From Pseudomonas putida (GTDB taxonomy: Bacteria; Pseudomonadota; Gammaproteobacteria; Pseudomonadales; Pseudomonadaceae): a stretch of 64,000 bases of DNA. Under the pieces are notes generated by a model. It saw only the letters and a program-made list of their open reading frames with translations, was not told where the DNA came from and ran no database searches. Location: NCBI RefSeq assembly GCF_028682395.1, contig NZ_JANHLC010000007.1:62001-126000 (forward strand), in the 5' to 3' direction. Of the stretch, positions 1-8,409 are shown one piece after another. Both the position numbers and the translations under genes were made by a program. Position 1 is the stretch's first letter. Each line of letters begins with the position of its first letter.

Positions 1-471
1 TTCGAAATAGACCAGGCGCGTGCTCGGGCCGATGGCCTCGCGCAGTTGGGCCGGGTTGCTCATGTCGACATGGCGGACCTTGACCCCGAACTCGCCGATA
101 CCGTGGTGCAGCAGGGCAAAGGTGCAGCCGTAGAGGGTGCGGTTGACGATGATCTCGTCGCCAGGGCGCAGCAGGGTCCAGAACGTTGCGGCAATGGCGC
201 CCATGCCAGAACTGAAGGCCACGGCCGCTTCGCCGTTTTCCAGGGTGGCCATGCGCGATTCCAGCAGGGCCAGGGTCGGGTTGGAAATACGCGTGTAGAA
301 ATGCCCGGCGGCTTCGCCGGCAAAGCAGGCGGCGCCATATTCAGCCGTGGGAAAGGTAAAGGTCGACGTCAGGTAGATCGGTGGAATCAATGCGCCCTGA
401 TGCTCCTGTGGCAGGTAGCCGTGGTGGATGGCGCGGGTGGAAAAGCCCAGATCGTTGTTTTTATTGTTCAT
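1..471 (-). CDS. mdeA: Methionine gamma-lyase, N-terminal part (runs off the window start)
   Basis: A PLP-dependent Cys/Met metabolism lyase that splits L-methionine into methanethiol, 2-oxobutyrate and ammonia in the cytoplasm. The reverse frame opens with an ATG at 471 and stays open for 157 codons to base 1. It reads MNNKNNDLGFSTRAIHHGY, then an IPPIYLTSTF stretch, the GHFYTRISNPT motif near residues 62-72, and SSGMGAIAA near 95-103, all typical of the family. The PLP lysine lies beyond the window. It is divergent from the Lrp gene at 596, which matches the mdeA/mdeR arrangement known in P. putida. Cystathionine gamma-lyase or synthase is the main alternative; the context favours methionine gamma-lyase. 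Confidence 0.85.
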   Translation of the reverse strand, partial: MNNKNNDLGFSTRAIHHGYLPQEHQGALIPPIYLTSTFTFPTAEYGAACFAGEAAGHFYTRISNPTLALLESRMATLENGEAAVAFSSGMGAIAATFWTLLRPGDEIIVNRTLYGCTFALLHHGIGEFGVKVRHVDMSNPAQLREAIGPSTRLVYFE

Positions 472-595
472 GGCGAACGCTTCCTGATTTCCTACAATGC
501 TATGCTCGATTTGGGTAAGAAAGTTTCCAAAATGACACCTGAAAGTTCGTCGTTTTGGCATAAAAATCCATAAAAACAACAATATGAGGCAAAAC

Positions 596-1066
596 ATGCC
601 TTCAGGCCTGGACCGTACTGATAAAGCCCTGCTGAGCGCCCTGCAGGTCAATGCCCGGCTGACTGTCGCCGAACTGGCCGATAGCGTCGCCCTGACGACG
701 TCGCCGTGCTGGCGACGGGTCAAGCAGTTGGAAGAAAGCGCGATGATCACCGGCTACCAGGCGATTCTCTCGCCCAAGGCGTTGGGTTATGGGGTCACCG
801 CGTTTGTCAGCGTGATGATGGATTCCCACACCCAGGACACCGCCAGGGCCTTTGAGCAGCGGCTGCTGGCGATCCCGGAAATTGTCGCCTGCCATAACGT
901 GTCCGGGCGCTACGATTTTCTGCTGGAGGTGGTCGCCAGGGACCTGGAATCCTTCGGCGAGTTCGCCCGCGAAGTACTGCAGACCCTGCCGGCGGTGAAG
1001 GAAATCTACTCGAGCTTTTCATTCAAGTCGGTCAAGCCGCTGCGCATGATTCCACTGCCCGACTAG
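596..1066 (+). CDS. mdeR: Lrp/AsnC regulator, probable activator of mdeA
   Basis: A cytoplasmic Lrp/AsnC transcription factor of about 156 residues. An N-terminal winged helix (LDRTDKALLSALQVNARLTV, with the SPCWRRVKQLEE recognition helix) is followed by a RAM ligand domain with the SGRYDFLLEVVARD motif. There are in-frame ATGs at 584 and 596; GAGG at 586-589 lies at proper spacing only for 596, so 596 is chosen. It diverges from the methionine gamma-lyase gene across about 124 bp, so it probably controls that gene in response to methionine. The MdeR name rests on this arrangement, not on a sequence comparison. Confidence 0.82.
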   Translation: MPSGLDRTDKALLSALQVNARLTVAELADSVALTTSPCWRRVKQLEESAMITGYQAILSPKALGYGVTAFVSVMMDSHTQDTARAFEQRLLAIPEIVACHNVSGRYDFLLEVVARDLESFGEFAREVLQTLPAVKEIYSSFSFKSVKPLRMIPLPD

Positions 1067-1098
1067 CGCTTGAGCCCGGCGTCCCGGGCGGGAATGGT

Positions 1099-1716
1099 TC
1101 AGGCCGCTAGCTGGCCGATCAGCAGCAGGGTCGCTATCAGGATCATGATCGCGCCGGACAGCCGGCTGACCGCTCGGGCAGCGGCCGGACGGGCGCCCAG
1201 CACGGCCTGCGAGCCAAACCCGACCAGCAGGTAGATCAGCGCGCAACTGACGGCGTGCACCAACCCCAGTGCAATGATCTGTAGCGGGACGGGCCAGGGC
1301 GCCGTAGCGTCGGTGAACTGCGGCAGCAGTGCGAGGAACAGCAGGAACACTTTCGGGTTCAGGGCGCTGATGCACAGGCCCTTGAGCGCCCAGCGCGTGC
1401 CGCTCAGTGCCGGGCGGGTGTCGTCGGCATGGGGAACGGCGGGGTGCAGCAGCAGGTTGATGCCCAGCCAGAGCAGATAGCCTGCACCGGCCACGGTCAA
1501 CATCGACAGCGCCATGGGGTTACTGGCCATCAACGCGCCAATACCGCCGGCCACGATCACGGTCGCCAGCAGATGGCCCAGCAATAGCCCGCTGACCGCT
1601 GGCACCACGACCTTGCCGCGCAGCCCCGCCGAGATGGCATAGGCCCAGTCGGCCCCCGGGGTGATCACAAAGAGAAACGACACCGCCCAGAAGGCGGCCA
1701 GCACGCTGAGGGTCAT
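1099..1716 (-). CDS. LysE/RhtB family amino-acid exporter
   Basis: An inner-membrane amino-acid efflux protein of 205 residues, the normal LysE/RhtB length. It starts with the hydrophobic MTLSVLAAFWAVSFLFVITPGADW segment; the PGADW motif is the family signature, and SALNPKVFLLFLALLPQF in the middle is the conserved NPK/LP motif. About five to six membrane segments can be read. It is transcribed away from the Lrp gene at 1942, and such pairs usually have the Lrp protein inducing the exporter when its amino acid accumulates. The substrate cannot be read from sequence; closeness to methionine gamma-lyase makes a sulfur or branched-chain amino acid possible. Confidence 0.85.
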   Translation of the reverse strand: MTLSVLAAFWAVSFLFVITPGADWAYAISAGLRGKVVVPAVSGLLLGHLLATVIVAGGIGALMASNPMALSMLTVAGAGYLLWLGINLLLHPAVPHADDTRPALSGTRWALKGLCISALNPKVFLLFLALLPQFTDATAPWPVPLQIIALGLVHAVSCALIYLLVGFGSQAVLGARPAAARAVSRLSGAIMILIATLLLIGQLAA

Positions 1717-1941
1717 GGCGCGCGTCCTTCTGTCCGTGCAGCGTCGTGGGCCCGTGCGGTGATCTCGGGGGCTATGGGTAGGCGGTGTGCTGGCATCGCG
1801 TCTTCCTGCATATCGAAGCCCGCCCTGCTGAAGTCAAAGGGGCGTGGCAGTGGATTGATGGAAGGAAGAATAGGGAAATGTTGCTAGAATTTGCTTCCAA
1901 TGATTGCCTTTAAGGCTCAATAGAGAGGGAGAATCTTCCAA

Positions 1942-2394
1942 ATGGACAGGATTGACCGGAAGATTCTTTCCGAGCTGCAAAAAGACGGTCGACTCTCGGT
2001 CACTGAGTTGGCGGAGCGCGTGGGCTTGAGCCTGTCGCCTTGTCATCGACGGGTGCGGGCCCTGGAAGAGTCCGGGGTGTTGCTGGGATATCGGGCGCAA
2101 CTGGACCCCTGTGCCCTGGGGCTGAATTTCAGTGCGATGGTGTTTGTCACCCTGCGCGAAGGCGACCGGCGCGCCGTCGAGGCTTTCGAGGCGGCATTGA
2201 TCGAGATTCCCCAGATCGTCGACGCCCAGCGCCTGTTCGGCGAGCCGGATTACCTGCTGCAAGTGATCACTGAAGACCTGCCAGCGTTCCAGCGCCTGTA
2301 TGACGAGCGCCTGTCGACGTTGCCCAATGCCCAGCGGCTGATCTCGACCCTGGTGATGAAACGCGTGATCGAGAATCGCTTGCTGCCGCTGTAG
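1942..2394 (+). CDS. Lrp/AsnC family transcriptional regulator
   Basis: A 150-residue Lrp/AsnC regulator. The DNA-binding part reads MDRIDRKILSELQKDGRLSV with a LSPCHRRVRALEESG recognition helix, and the C-terminal RAM domain carries FGEPDYLLQVITEDL. A GGGAGA ribosome site lies just upstream of the ATG. It is divergent from the LysE-type exporter across 225 bp and convergent with the SDR gene, ending only 7 bp from the SDR stop. The likely target is the exporter. It is a separate protein from the Lrp gene at 596, so this short stretch carries two regulator-target pairs of the same kind. Confidence 0.85.
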   Translation: MDRIDRKILSELQKDGRLSVTELAERVGLSLSPCHRRVRALEESGVLLGYRAQLDPCALGLNFSAMVFVTLREGDRRAVEAFEAALIEIPQIVDAQRLFGEPDYLLQVITEDLPAFQRLYDERLSTLPNAQRLISTLVMKRVIENRLLPL

Positions 2395-2401
2395 CCCGGG
2401 A

Positions 2402-3121
2402 TCAGAAGCGCTCGTCGAGCATCGCCGGCAGGGTGATATCCCTGACGTAGCTCGCGGCCGACAGACTCAAGGCCATGCGCACCACCTGCACCACATCGTG
2501 CAGGGGGATCAACTGGCCTTCGCCCCGTTGCTCGGCCTGCTCGCGGGGTGTGCTGAGCGGATCGTCGGTATTCAGATACCCGAGGTTCAGGCAGGTCACG
2601 CCCAGACGCTGCTCCCGGTAGCCTTCGCGCAGGGCGTCGGCAATGCCGCGCAGGGCGAATTTCGAGGCGCCGAAGGAAACCTCCGGGCGGCCGCTCTGGG
2701 GCAGGCCCGAGGTGGAGCCGGTGAGGATAATCCGGGGCCGGGCGCTCTTGAGCAGCACTGGCAGCAGGCGTTTGATCAACACAATGGGCGCGGTGATATT
2801 GCAGTTGACGATGGCCTCGACCTGATCGTCGCGGTCCTGCATAAACGCATATTGCGGATCGAAGGCCCGTTCCTCCCAGATCCCCAGGTTGTAGATCAGC
2901 GTGTCCAATCCGTCTTCGCTCACCGCCTGTTCGAGCAGCCGGGCAGCCTGGGCTGGCTGGCCCAGATCGGCCTCCACCCACTGCACTCGGGCGCCCTGGC
3001 GGTTTTGCAGGTGGTCGGGACGGTTGCGCGAGACCCCGATCAGTTGATCGCCCGGCTCGCCAAGCCCTTCGACCAGGGCACGGCCCAGTCCTTTACTTGC
3101 CCCTACCACCATGATGTTCAT
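2402..3121 (-). CDS. Short-chain dehydrogenase/reductase
   Basis: A 239-residue SDR oxidoreductase, probably NADP-dependent, substrate unknown. It starts MNIMVVGASKGLGRALVEG, so the Rossmann TGxxxGxG motif appears as GASKGLGR at residues 7-14. A YNLG stretch stands in the usual NNAG position, and S-GASKFALRG provides a modified active site: the usual YxxxK reads SFGASKFAL, so the catalytic Tyr is replaced by Phe or Ser in this reading, which is unusual. The start at 3121 is fixed by AAGGAG seven bases upstream; a longer reading to 3166 has no ribosome site. It converges with the Lrp gene at 1942. Confidence 0.8.
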   Translation of the reverse strand: MNIMVVGASKGLGRALVEGLGEPGDQLIGVSRNRPDHLQNRQGARVQWVEADLGQPAQAARLLEQAVSEDGLDTLIYNLGIWEERAFDPQYAFMQDRDDQVEAIVNCNITAPIVLIKRLLPVLLKSARPRIILTGSTSGLPQSGRPEVSFGASKFALRGIADALREGYREQRLGVTCLNLGYLNTDDPLSTPREQAEQRGEGQLIPLHDVVQVVRMALSLSAASYVRDITLPAMLDERF

Positions 3122-3232
3122 CAATTGTCTCCTTGCGCCATAGGCTGAACAGGCTGGGCATGCCATCAGGCTGGCGAGGCGACTTCAATCCAGGTATTGC
3201 TTCAAGATATTTCCATGTGCGGGAGCTGATAG

Positions 3233-3266
3233 CACAACGGCCATCTTCCGGGAGACAGCCGTTGTG
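3233..3266 (-). terminator. Hairpin downstream of the siderophore receptor
   Basis: CACAACGGC at 3233-3241 pairs perfectly with GCCGTTGTG at 3258-3266 across a 16-base loop. It lies about 45 bp after the receptor stop on the minus strand. There is no T-run, so it may be a weak terminator or an mRNA-stabilising hairpin. Confidence 0.45.
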
Positions 3267-3310
3267 GTCGCAGGCGGCAGCGGCCGTCCGGGATTGCGTG
3301 GTGCGGTGGG

Positions 3311-5725
3311 TTAGAAATCCCAGCGTGTGGTGAGCATCACATTGCGCGGCTCGCCGTAATAGGACGTGTTGTAGAAGCCGATGTTGGTGTAGTAACGCTT
3401 GTCCAAGGCATTGTTTAGGTTGAGCGTGGCCGAAAGCTGCTCGGTGACCTGGTAGCGCGCCATCAGGTCAACCAGCCAGTAGGCCTCTTGGGAGAACTCC
3501 TCTTTACGGTTCTTGAACCGGTTGTTCAACACCTGCCAGCCACGGCTCTGCCAACGTGCGCCGCCGCCCACAGTCAGGTCGTCCAGGGCGCCCCTGAGTT
3601 TGTAGGTGGTGTAGACGCTGAGTTGGTCTTCGGGTTCCCAGGTCGAGATCTTGGCGTCATTGTGATCACGGATGACCTTGTGGGTGTAACCGGCCTGGGC
3701 TTGCCAGCCGGGAGCCAGTTCGCCGGACATTTCCGCTTCCCAGCCCTTGGTGCGGGCGGCGGTGCCGATCGTGGCATAGCCCACCGATGGATTGGTCGGA
3801 TTGGCGTTGTACTCGGCATCCGGCTCGTTGCGGTTGTTCTCGCGCACTTCGAAATAAGCCAGGCTGGTGTTCAGGCGACCGCCGAAGAACTCGCCCTTGA
3901 GCCCCACTTCGTAGTTTTCGCCCTCATTGGGCTCCAGCAGTTTGTTGTTGCGATCGCGGTTGTAGGCCTGCGGCATAAAGATGCTGGTGTAGCTGGCGTA
4001 GGCGGTGAAATGGTCGTCCAGATCGTAGGTGACGCCAGCATAGGGCACGAGCCGTCCGGTTTCCGTGGAGTGATCGTCGCCGGTCAGGTAGTAGTTGGCG
4101 ACACGGGTACCGAGCAGCAGGTTCAGGTCGTCCGTCAGGTTGAAACGGCTGGCGATATAGCCGGCGGTTTGCCGGGTGGTCTGGTCATTACGGGTGAAGT
4201 TGCGCCAGTCAGGCTCGGGGATATTGCCGTCGAAGTCCCAGAAATCGACCACCTTGTTGTTGCCGTTGGGAAACAGCGGGTCGCCATAGTCCTTGCCTTT
4301 CCAGTGGGAATTGGAGGCCGAGGCGCCGATCACCACTTCATGCTCGCGGCCCAGCAGGCTGAAGGGCCCGCTCACGTAGACGTCGGCGGAATCGGCGCGG
4401 GTGTTGCCGGTGAATTTGTTGGCGTAGATCGTCGACAGGCCGGTGACCGTGAAGGGGCCGAGCTGGATCGAGCCCAGTGGCGCGTCGTAGCCGCTGATCT
4501 GGTGGGTCAACTGGGCCTTGGCCACCCAGCCATTGGCAAAGCTGTGTTCCAGGCTGGAAAACACGCTGCGGGTGTACTGCTCCCAGCGGCTCCACTTGGC
4601 GCCGTTGTTGTACGAGCGCTTGACGTCGATGCGATCACCGTTACGGTCGAACAGTGGGCGGCTGCCCGACCAGCCCGAGCCGCGCGGGTCGTTGTTCTGC
4701 CAGTCGACGCCAACGGTCAGCAGGGTGTCGTCGCTCAGGTCCGCTTCCAGGGTGGCAAAATAGACGCTGGTCTTGCGCTCATAGCGATCCATGAACGAGT
4801 GCTTGTCCTGGTACGCCACCACGGCGCGGCCGCGCAGGTTGCCACTGTCGGTCAGGGGGCCGCTGACATCGATCTGGGAGCGGTAGTTGTCCCAACTGCC
4901 GGCCCCCAGCTCAATGCTGGCCTTGAAGTCGCGGGTCGGTTTTTTGCGGATCAGGTTAAGCGTGGCCCCCGGGGCGCCGGCGCCGGTCAGCAGGCCGGTG
5001 GCGCCCTTGAGGATTTCCACGCGGTCGTAGATCGCCATGTCGGTCAGGGTTTGCCCGGACGAATAGGCCGAGTTGCGCAGGCTGGGGATGCCGTCGTACT
5101 GGAAGTTCTCGATGGAGAACCCCCGGGCGTAATAGTTGGTGCGCTCGCTGTCATAGGTCGACACGGTGATGCCCGGGGAATGGCGCATCACGTCGTCGAT
5201 GGAGTTGAGCCCGAAGTCGTCCATATGCTGGCGCGTGACGACGGTGATCGACTGGGGCGTTTCCCTGGGCGAGAGCACCAGGCGGGTGGCGGTCGCGATG
5301 GTGCCCGGGGTATAGGAACCACTGCCCTCGGTAATAGTGCCCAACTGGTTACTGGTGATCTGCGTCGCCTGCAGGGCGAGCGCGCCGCCCGACGCGCTGC
5401 TGTCTTCCAACTGGTAGCCGTCGGCACTGGGCCTGGCCGTCAGACCGGTGCCATCCAGGACCTGGGCAAACCCTTCGGCAATGCTGTAGGTGCCGTGAAC
5501 GCCGGGGCTGGTCAGGCCACTGACCTGGCTCGACTGGAAGGAAATCGGCGTGCCGGCGGCCTGGGCGAAGCGACTCAGCACATCATTGAGCGGCCCGGCG
5601 GCGATATCGAATGACTGGGCCTGCTGTTGCGCGTAGGACAAGGCCGGCAGCGCCAGCGGCAGGCAGCCCAGCAACAGGCGGCTGGCCAGCAGCAGACCGC
5701 TGCGGTTGGACGGTTTTGAACGCAT
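3311..5725 (-). CDS. TonB-dependent siderophore receptor with N-terminal signalling (STN) domain
   Basis: An 804-residue outer-membrane ferric-siderophore transducer of the FpvA/FoxA class. It has a signal peptide ending near SYAQQQ, an STN signalling domain (FDIAAGPLNDVLSRFAQAAG) at about residues 35-110, a plug domain with SPRETPQSITVV and YDRVEILKGATGLL, then a 22-strand type barrel ending in the expected aromatic RWDF. The ATG at 5725 is preceded by AAGGAG; the longer frame to 5839 would overlap fecR. The STN domain contacts the FecR-type protein at 5800-6750, which controls the sigma factor at 6747-7262. No siderophore synthesis genes are nearby, so an exogenous siderophore is a reasonable guess. 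Confidence 0.93.
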   Translation of the reverse strand: MRSKPSNRSGLLLASRLLLGCLPLALPALSYAQQQAQSFDIAAGPLNDVLSRFAQAAGTPISFQSSQVSGLTSPGVHGTYSIAEGFAQVLDGTGLTARPSADGYQLEDSSASGGALALQATQITSNQLGTITEGSGSYTPGTIATATRLVLSPRETPQSITVVTRQHMDDFGLNSIDDVMRHSPGITVSTYDSERTNYYARGFSIENFQYDGIPSLRNSAYSSGQTLTDMAIYDRVEILKGATGLLTGAGAPGATLNLIRKKPTRDFKASIELGAGSWDNYRSQIDVSGPLTDSGNLRGRAVVAYQDKHSFMDRYERKTSVYFATLEADLSDDTLLTVGVDWQNNDPRGSGWSGSRPLFDRNGDRIDVKRSYNNGAKWSRWEQYTRSVFSSLEHSFANGWVAKAQLTHQISGYDAPLGSIQLGPFTVTGLSTIYANKFTGNTRADSADVYVSGPFSLLGREHEVVIGASASNSHWKGKDYGDPLFPNGNNKVVDFWDFDGNIPEPDWRNFTRNDQTTRQTAGYIASRFNLTDDLNLLLGTRVANYYLTGDDHSTETGRLVPYAGVTYDLDDHFTAYASYTSIFMPQAYNRDRNNKLLEPNEGENYEVGLKGEFFGGRLNTSLAYFEVRENNRNEPDAEYNANPTNPSVGYATIGTAARTKGWEAEMSGELAPGWQAQAGYTHKVIRDHNDAKISTWEPEDQLSVYTTYKLRGALDDLTVGGGARWQSRGWQVLNNRFKNRKEEFSQEAYWLVDLMARYQVTEQLSATLNLNNALDKRYYTNIGFYNTSYYGEPRNVMLTTRWDF

Positions 5726-5799
5726 TTTTCGGTGCTCCTTTGGATGTTGGCCAAGGGAAGGACGCGGTAAAACGGCAAACACGAAAATGCGGATGACAA

Positions 5800-6750
5800 T
5801 TATTCCATTTGTTTTTTCAGCGTCACTCGCGTCAGCCATGGCGAGTAGCGGCTGACTTCGATCGGCAGCGTGCGCTCCAGCAGCCGCAGGGCGCTGTCGC
5901 TGTCGTCGGCCGGCAGCATCACGGTGACGCGCAGGTCCTGTAGCGCCTTGCGGTCGAACAGCAGCATCCCCGGGCGATGGCGCGCCAGGCGTTCGAGGAC
6001 CTCGGCCAGCGGTTTGTCGCTGGCCAACAACTGATGGGTATTCCAGGCCTGCTCCAGCGCTGCGCTGTCGATGCGCTCCACTGCGCCCGGGCCCTGGCCG
6101 TCGAAACGCAGGCGCTGGCCTGGAGCGAGGATCACGGTTTGCCCGGCACTGTCGATGCGGGTGGAGGACTCGAGCATGGTGACCACCGTGGCATCGGCGC
6201 CGAGCTCGACGATAAAGCGCGTGCCCAGGGCCCGGATACTGCCGTGCGGGGTGTCGACATAGAACGGACGCTGGGCGTCCTTGGCCACGTTGACCAGGAT
6301 CTCGCCCTGCAAAAGCTGCACGCGACGTTGCCCGGCATCGAAATGCAGGTCCACGGCGGAGCGACCTTCGAGCTGCAGATCACTGCCATCGAGTAGCGGC
6401 TCGCGGTGCCACTGACCATTGGCGGTGCTCAGGTCGGCGAACAGATAGCCCTGCTGCCCATACTGGTAGGCCGGCACCCCAGCCAGGCCGAGCAAGACCG
6501 CGAGTGCGAGGCCCTTGAGGGCTTTCGCGCCCGGACGCGGCTGGCGTCCATGGCGCAGTGCGGCGCGGGTCGGTGCCTGGTCGAGTGGCGCAAGGTGGCC
6601 TTGCAGGCGAGCCATGGCCTGGGGATGGCGCGGGTCGGCGGCCATCCAGGTACGAAATGCCTGCTTGCTGTGCTCGTCAGGTTGGTGATCCAGGCGGACC
6701 AGCCATTGGGCCGCTTCGCGCAGCAGGGCGGGTGAGAGTGTCTGGCTCAT
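5800..6750 (-). CDS. fecR: FecR-type anti-sigma/sigma regulator
   Basis: A 316-residue inner-membrane regulator that relays receptor occupancy to the ECF sigma factor. The N-terminal DUF4880 part reads LLREAAQWLVRLD with PDEHSKQAFRTWMAADPRH. A membrane segment lies near residues 80-100 (LKGLALAVLLGLAGVPAY). The periplasmic FecR domain contains GEILVNVAKDAQRPFYVDTP and ALGTRFIV, and the end resembles an STN-like docking domain. The start at 6750 overlaps the sigma stop as ATGA, so the two are translationally coupled; the longer frame start at 6762 is inside the sigma gene and less likely. The receptor follows after 74 bp. Confidence 0.92.
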   Translation of the reverse strand: MSQTLSPALLREAAQWLVRLDHQPDEHSKQAFRTWMAADPRHPQAMARLQGHLAPLDQAPTRAALRHGRQPRPGAKALKGLALAVLLGLAGVPAYQYGQQGYLFADLSTANGQWHREPLLDGSDLQLEGRSAVDLHFDAGQRRVQLLQGEILVNVAKDAQRPFYVDTPHGSIRALGTRFIVELGADATVVTMLESSTRIDSAGQTVILAPGQRLRFDGQGPGAVERIDSAALEQAWNTHQLLASDKPLAEVLERLARHRPGMLLFDRKALQDLRVTVMLPADDSDSALRLLERTLPIEVSRYSPWLTRVTLKKQME

Positions 6751-7262
6751 GCCTGGGCGCACGCGTCGCAGGCCAGCACGGCGTCGACCAGGTCGTGTTG
6801 CACGGTTCGCACCGTGACCCCCAGGCGCGCGGCGATCTGCGCCTGATCCAGACCTTCGAGGTAGCGCAGGACAAAGGTCTGGCGTATGCGTGGCTTCATC
6901 TGGCTCAAGGCGCGATCGATGGCCTCGATAACCTGCAGGGCCTGGAGAATCTGCTCCGGCGAGGGCGCCTGTTCAAGGTAGGCGGCGCAGCGTTCGAGCT
7001 CTTCGCGATAGGCCTGTTCCAGGCGCCGGCGTCGGGTGCCGTCCATCAACAGGCGGCGCGCGATGGTGGCCAGATAAGCCTGGGGTTCGCTGGGGGCCAC
7101 ATAGGTGCCGGCGGCCAGCAGGCGAATAAAGGTGTCCTGCGCCACATCCGCTGCCTGGTGCGAGCACTGCACGCGCCGCCGCAGACAGCTCAGCAGCCAG
7201 CCATGGTAGCCGCGATAGAGCGCGTCGAGCGTCGGGGCCTCGGCGGGCAGAGTGGGTTTCAT
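6747..7262 (-). CDS. fecI: FecI-type ECF RNA polymerase sigma factor
   Basis: A 171-residue iron-starvation ECF sigma factor. Region 2 reads YHGWLLSCLRRRV with DVAQDTFIRLLA, and region 4 contains LEGLDQAQIAARLGVTVRTV, a helix-turn-helix that reads the -35 element. It heads the operon sigma - anti-sigma - receptor and overlaps fecR by ATGA. In this class the sigma gene is usually repressed by Fur, and a partial Fur-like palindrome lies just upstream. Its main target is expected to be the receptor promoter in the 74-bp gap between fecR and the receptor. Confidence 0.93.
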   Translation of the reverse strand: MKPTLPAEAPTLDALYRGYHGWLLSCLRRRVQCSHQAADVAQDTFIRLLAAGTYVAPSEPQAYLATIARRLLMDGTRRRRLEQAYREELERCAAYLEQAPSPEQILQALQVIEAIDRALSQMKPRIRQTFVLRYLEGLDQAQIAARLGVTVRTVQHDLVDAVLACDACAQA

Positions 7263-7275
7263 GAGAAAATTTCGT

Positions 7276-7297
7276 AAGTGGGAATCGCTCTTATTCT
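7276..7297 (-). promoter_or_regulatory. Possible Fur box upstream of fecI
   Basis: On the minus strand the 22 bases before the fecI ribosome site contain AATAAGAGCGATTCCCA, which partly matches the GAGAATGATTCTC core of Fur boxes. The match is imperfect; the call leans on the known iron control of such sigma genes. Confidence 0.35.
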
Positions 7298-7495
7298 AGA
7301 GGCTTCCTATCAGGCCCGGCAATGGGCCTGATCAAGGAAGTGAAGTTACGGCGCAAGCGGGGGCTTGCGCGCCCTGTCGGGTTGAGGCTGGGCCGGCGGT
7401 TTAACGCTTGAACAAGGCGCCGGCTGCCCTTTATCGTGCACGCCTTGCGCGCCCCGACCCGGTAGCGCGAAACCCGTCAATGTGTACTGGAAGCC

Positions 7496-7888
7496 ATGAT
7501 GAAGCGCGCGGTTGTCGTCAGTCTTGCCCTGATCCTGAATGTTGCAGCCTTGAGCCGGCCGGCACTGGCCGCGGGCGATGTCGAGGCGGGTGGCAAGCTG
7601 TTTACCCGGCTTTGCGGTGGTTGCCATCAGGTGGGCGAGTCGGCCCGTGCGGCCTTTGGGCCGCAGCTCAACGCGATTGTCGGGCGCCCGGCCGGGAGCA
7701 CGGCGGACTACCAGTACTCGGATGCCATGAAGCGCTCGGGCGTGGTCTGGACCCGGGATCAACTGGTCGCCTACCTGGACGACCCCAAGGCCGTGGTGCC
7801 GGGGACCCGGATGATTTTCTGGGGGCTCAGTGATGCAGAGAAGGTCGATAATCTGCTGGCCTACCTGCAAACGTTCTCGGCGCCGTGA
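7496..7888 (+). CDS. Class I cytochrome c, periplasmic
   Basis: A 130-residue exported monohaem cytochrome c. A signal peptide covers about residues 1-26 (ending PALAAG). The haem-binding motif is CGGCH at residues 40-44, and the axial methionine is probably in VVPGTRMIFWG near residue 106. The YQYSDAMKRSG and YLDDPKAVVPGT stretches are typical of mitochondrial-like cytochrome c. Two ATGs are adjacent (7496 and 7499); GGA upstream is better spaced for 7499. It stands alone between the iron-signalling operon and a broken oxidoreductase gene, so its redox partner is unknown. Confidence 0.9.
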   Translation: MMKRAVVVSLALILNVAALSRPALAAGDVEAGGKLFTRLCGGCHQVGESARAAFGPQLNAIVGRPAGSTADYQYSDAMKRSGVVWTRDQLVAYLDDPKAVVPGTRMIFWGLSDAEKVDNLLAYLQTFSAP

Positions 7889-7967
7889 TGCCGCTTATCG
7901 CTGCCGATGAGGCGCCTTCGATCAGGACGGTGCTCGAAGGCTTGCGGGAGCGATTCGGGCTTGGGGT

Positions 7968-8386
7968 CTAGCGGGTCGGTGTCACCAGCCGGCCACCGGA
8001 CAGCCGGTCTAGGGTGGTTGCGGCCTTGGCCAGGTCGATGGGGTGGCGCAGGGTGAAAATCGCGTTGCCGGTGGCCAGGGCACTATCACGGGTCTGGGCG
8101 GCGAGGAAGACCAGGTAGGTAAAGGGATCGAACACCTGCCCGGCATCGCCGAAGCCGGGGTCGAACAGTGGATGTCGCGTTCCCACACGGCGGCAAAGCG
8201 GTATCGGTCGATGTCGCGGACCATGCGTGCCTGGCCGGCCAGTACCTGCAGGTCGCCCTGGTAGGCGCGCAGGGGGAGGAAGATGCCCAGGGTCAAGGCA
8301 TCGCGGGCGAACATCCGACAATAACCCGGGTGCTGGGCAAAGGCCGGCGCCGAGGCGCCGCTCGATGGGGAGGTAGAAAAGGTCAT
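7968..8386 (-). pseudogene. Broken luciferase-like (LLM) monooxygenase, N-terminal remnant
   Basis: Two overlapping reverse frames give one protein if joined. The frame starting at 8386 reads FARDALTLGIFLPLRAYQGD and then RFAAVWERDI; after about 8170 the sense moves to another frame reading PLFDPGFGDAGQVFDPFTYLVFLAAQT and LRHPIDLAKAATTLDRLSGGRL, and then stops. This matches the N-terminal third of LLM-class flavin oxidoreductases. It carries a frameshift and is truncated by roughly 200 residues, since the family is usually over 300 residues long. It lies directly downstream of the GST gene. Confidence 0.75.
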
Positions 8387-8409
8387 GGGGGATCGCTCTC
8401 GTAGACGCT

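Noticed and set aside
3488..5614. A 708-codon open frame on the plus strand
   Set aside because: It lies exactly antisense to the siderophore receptor; high GC leaves the opposite frame open. The composition (Val, Gly, Ala, Gln rich with no domain) is that of a shadow.
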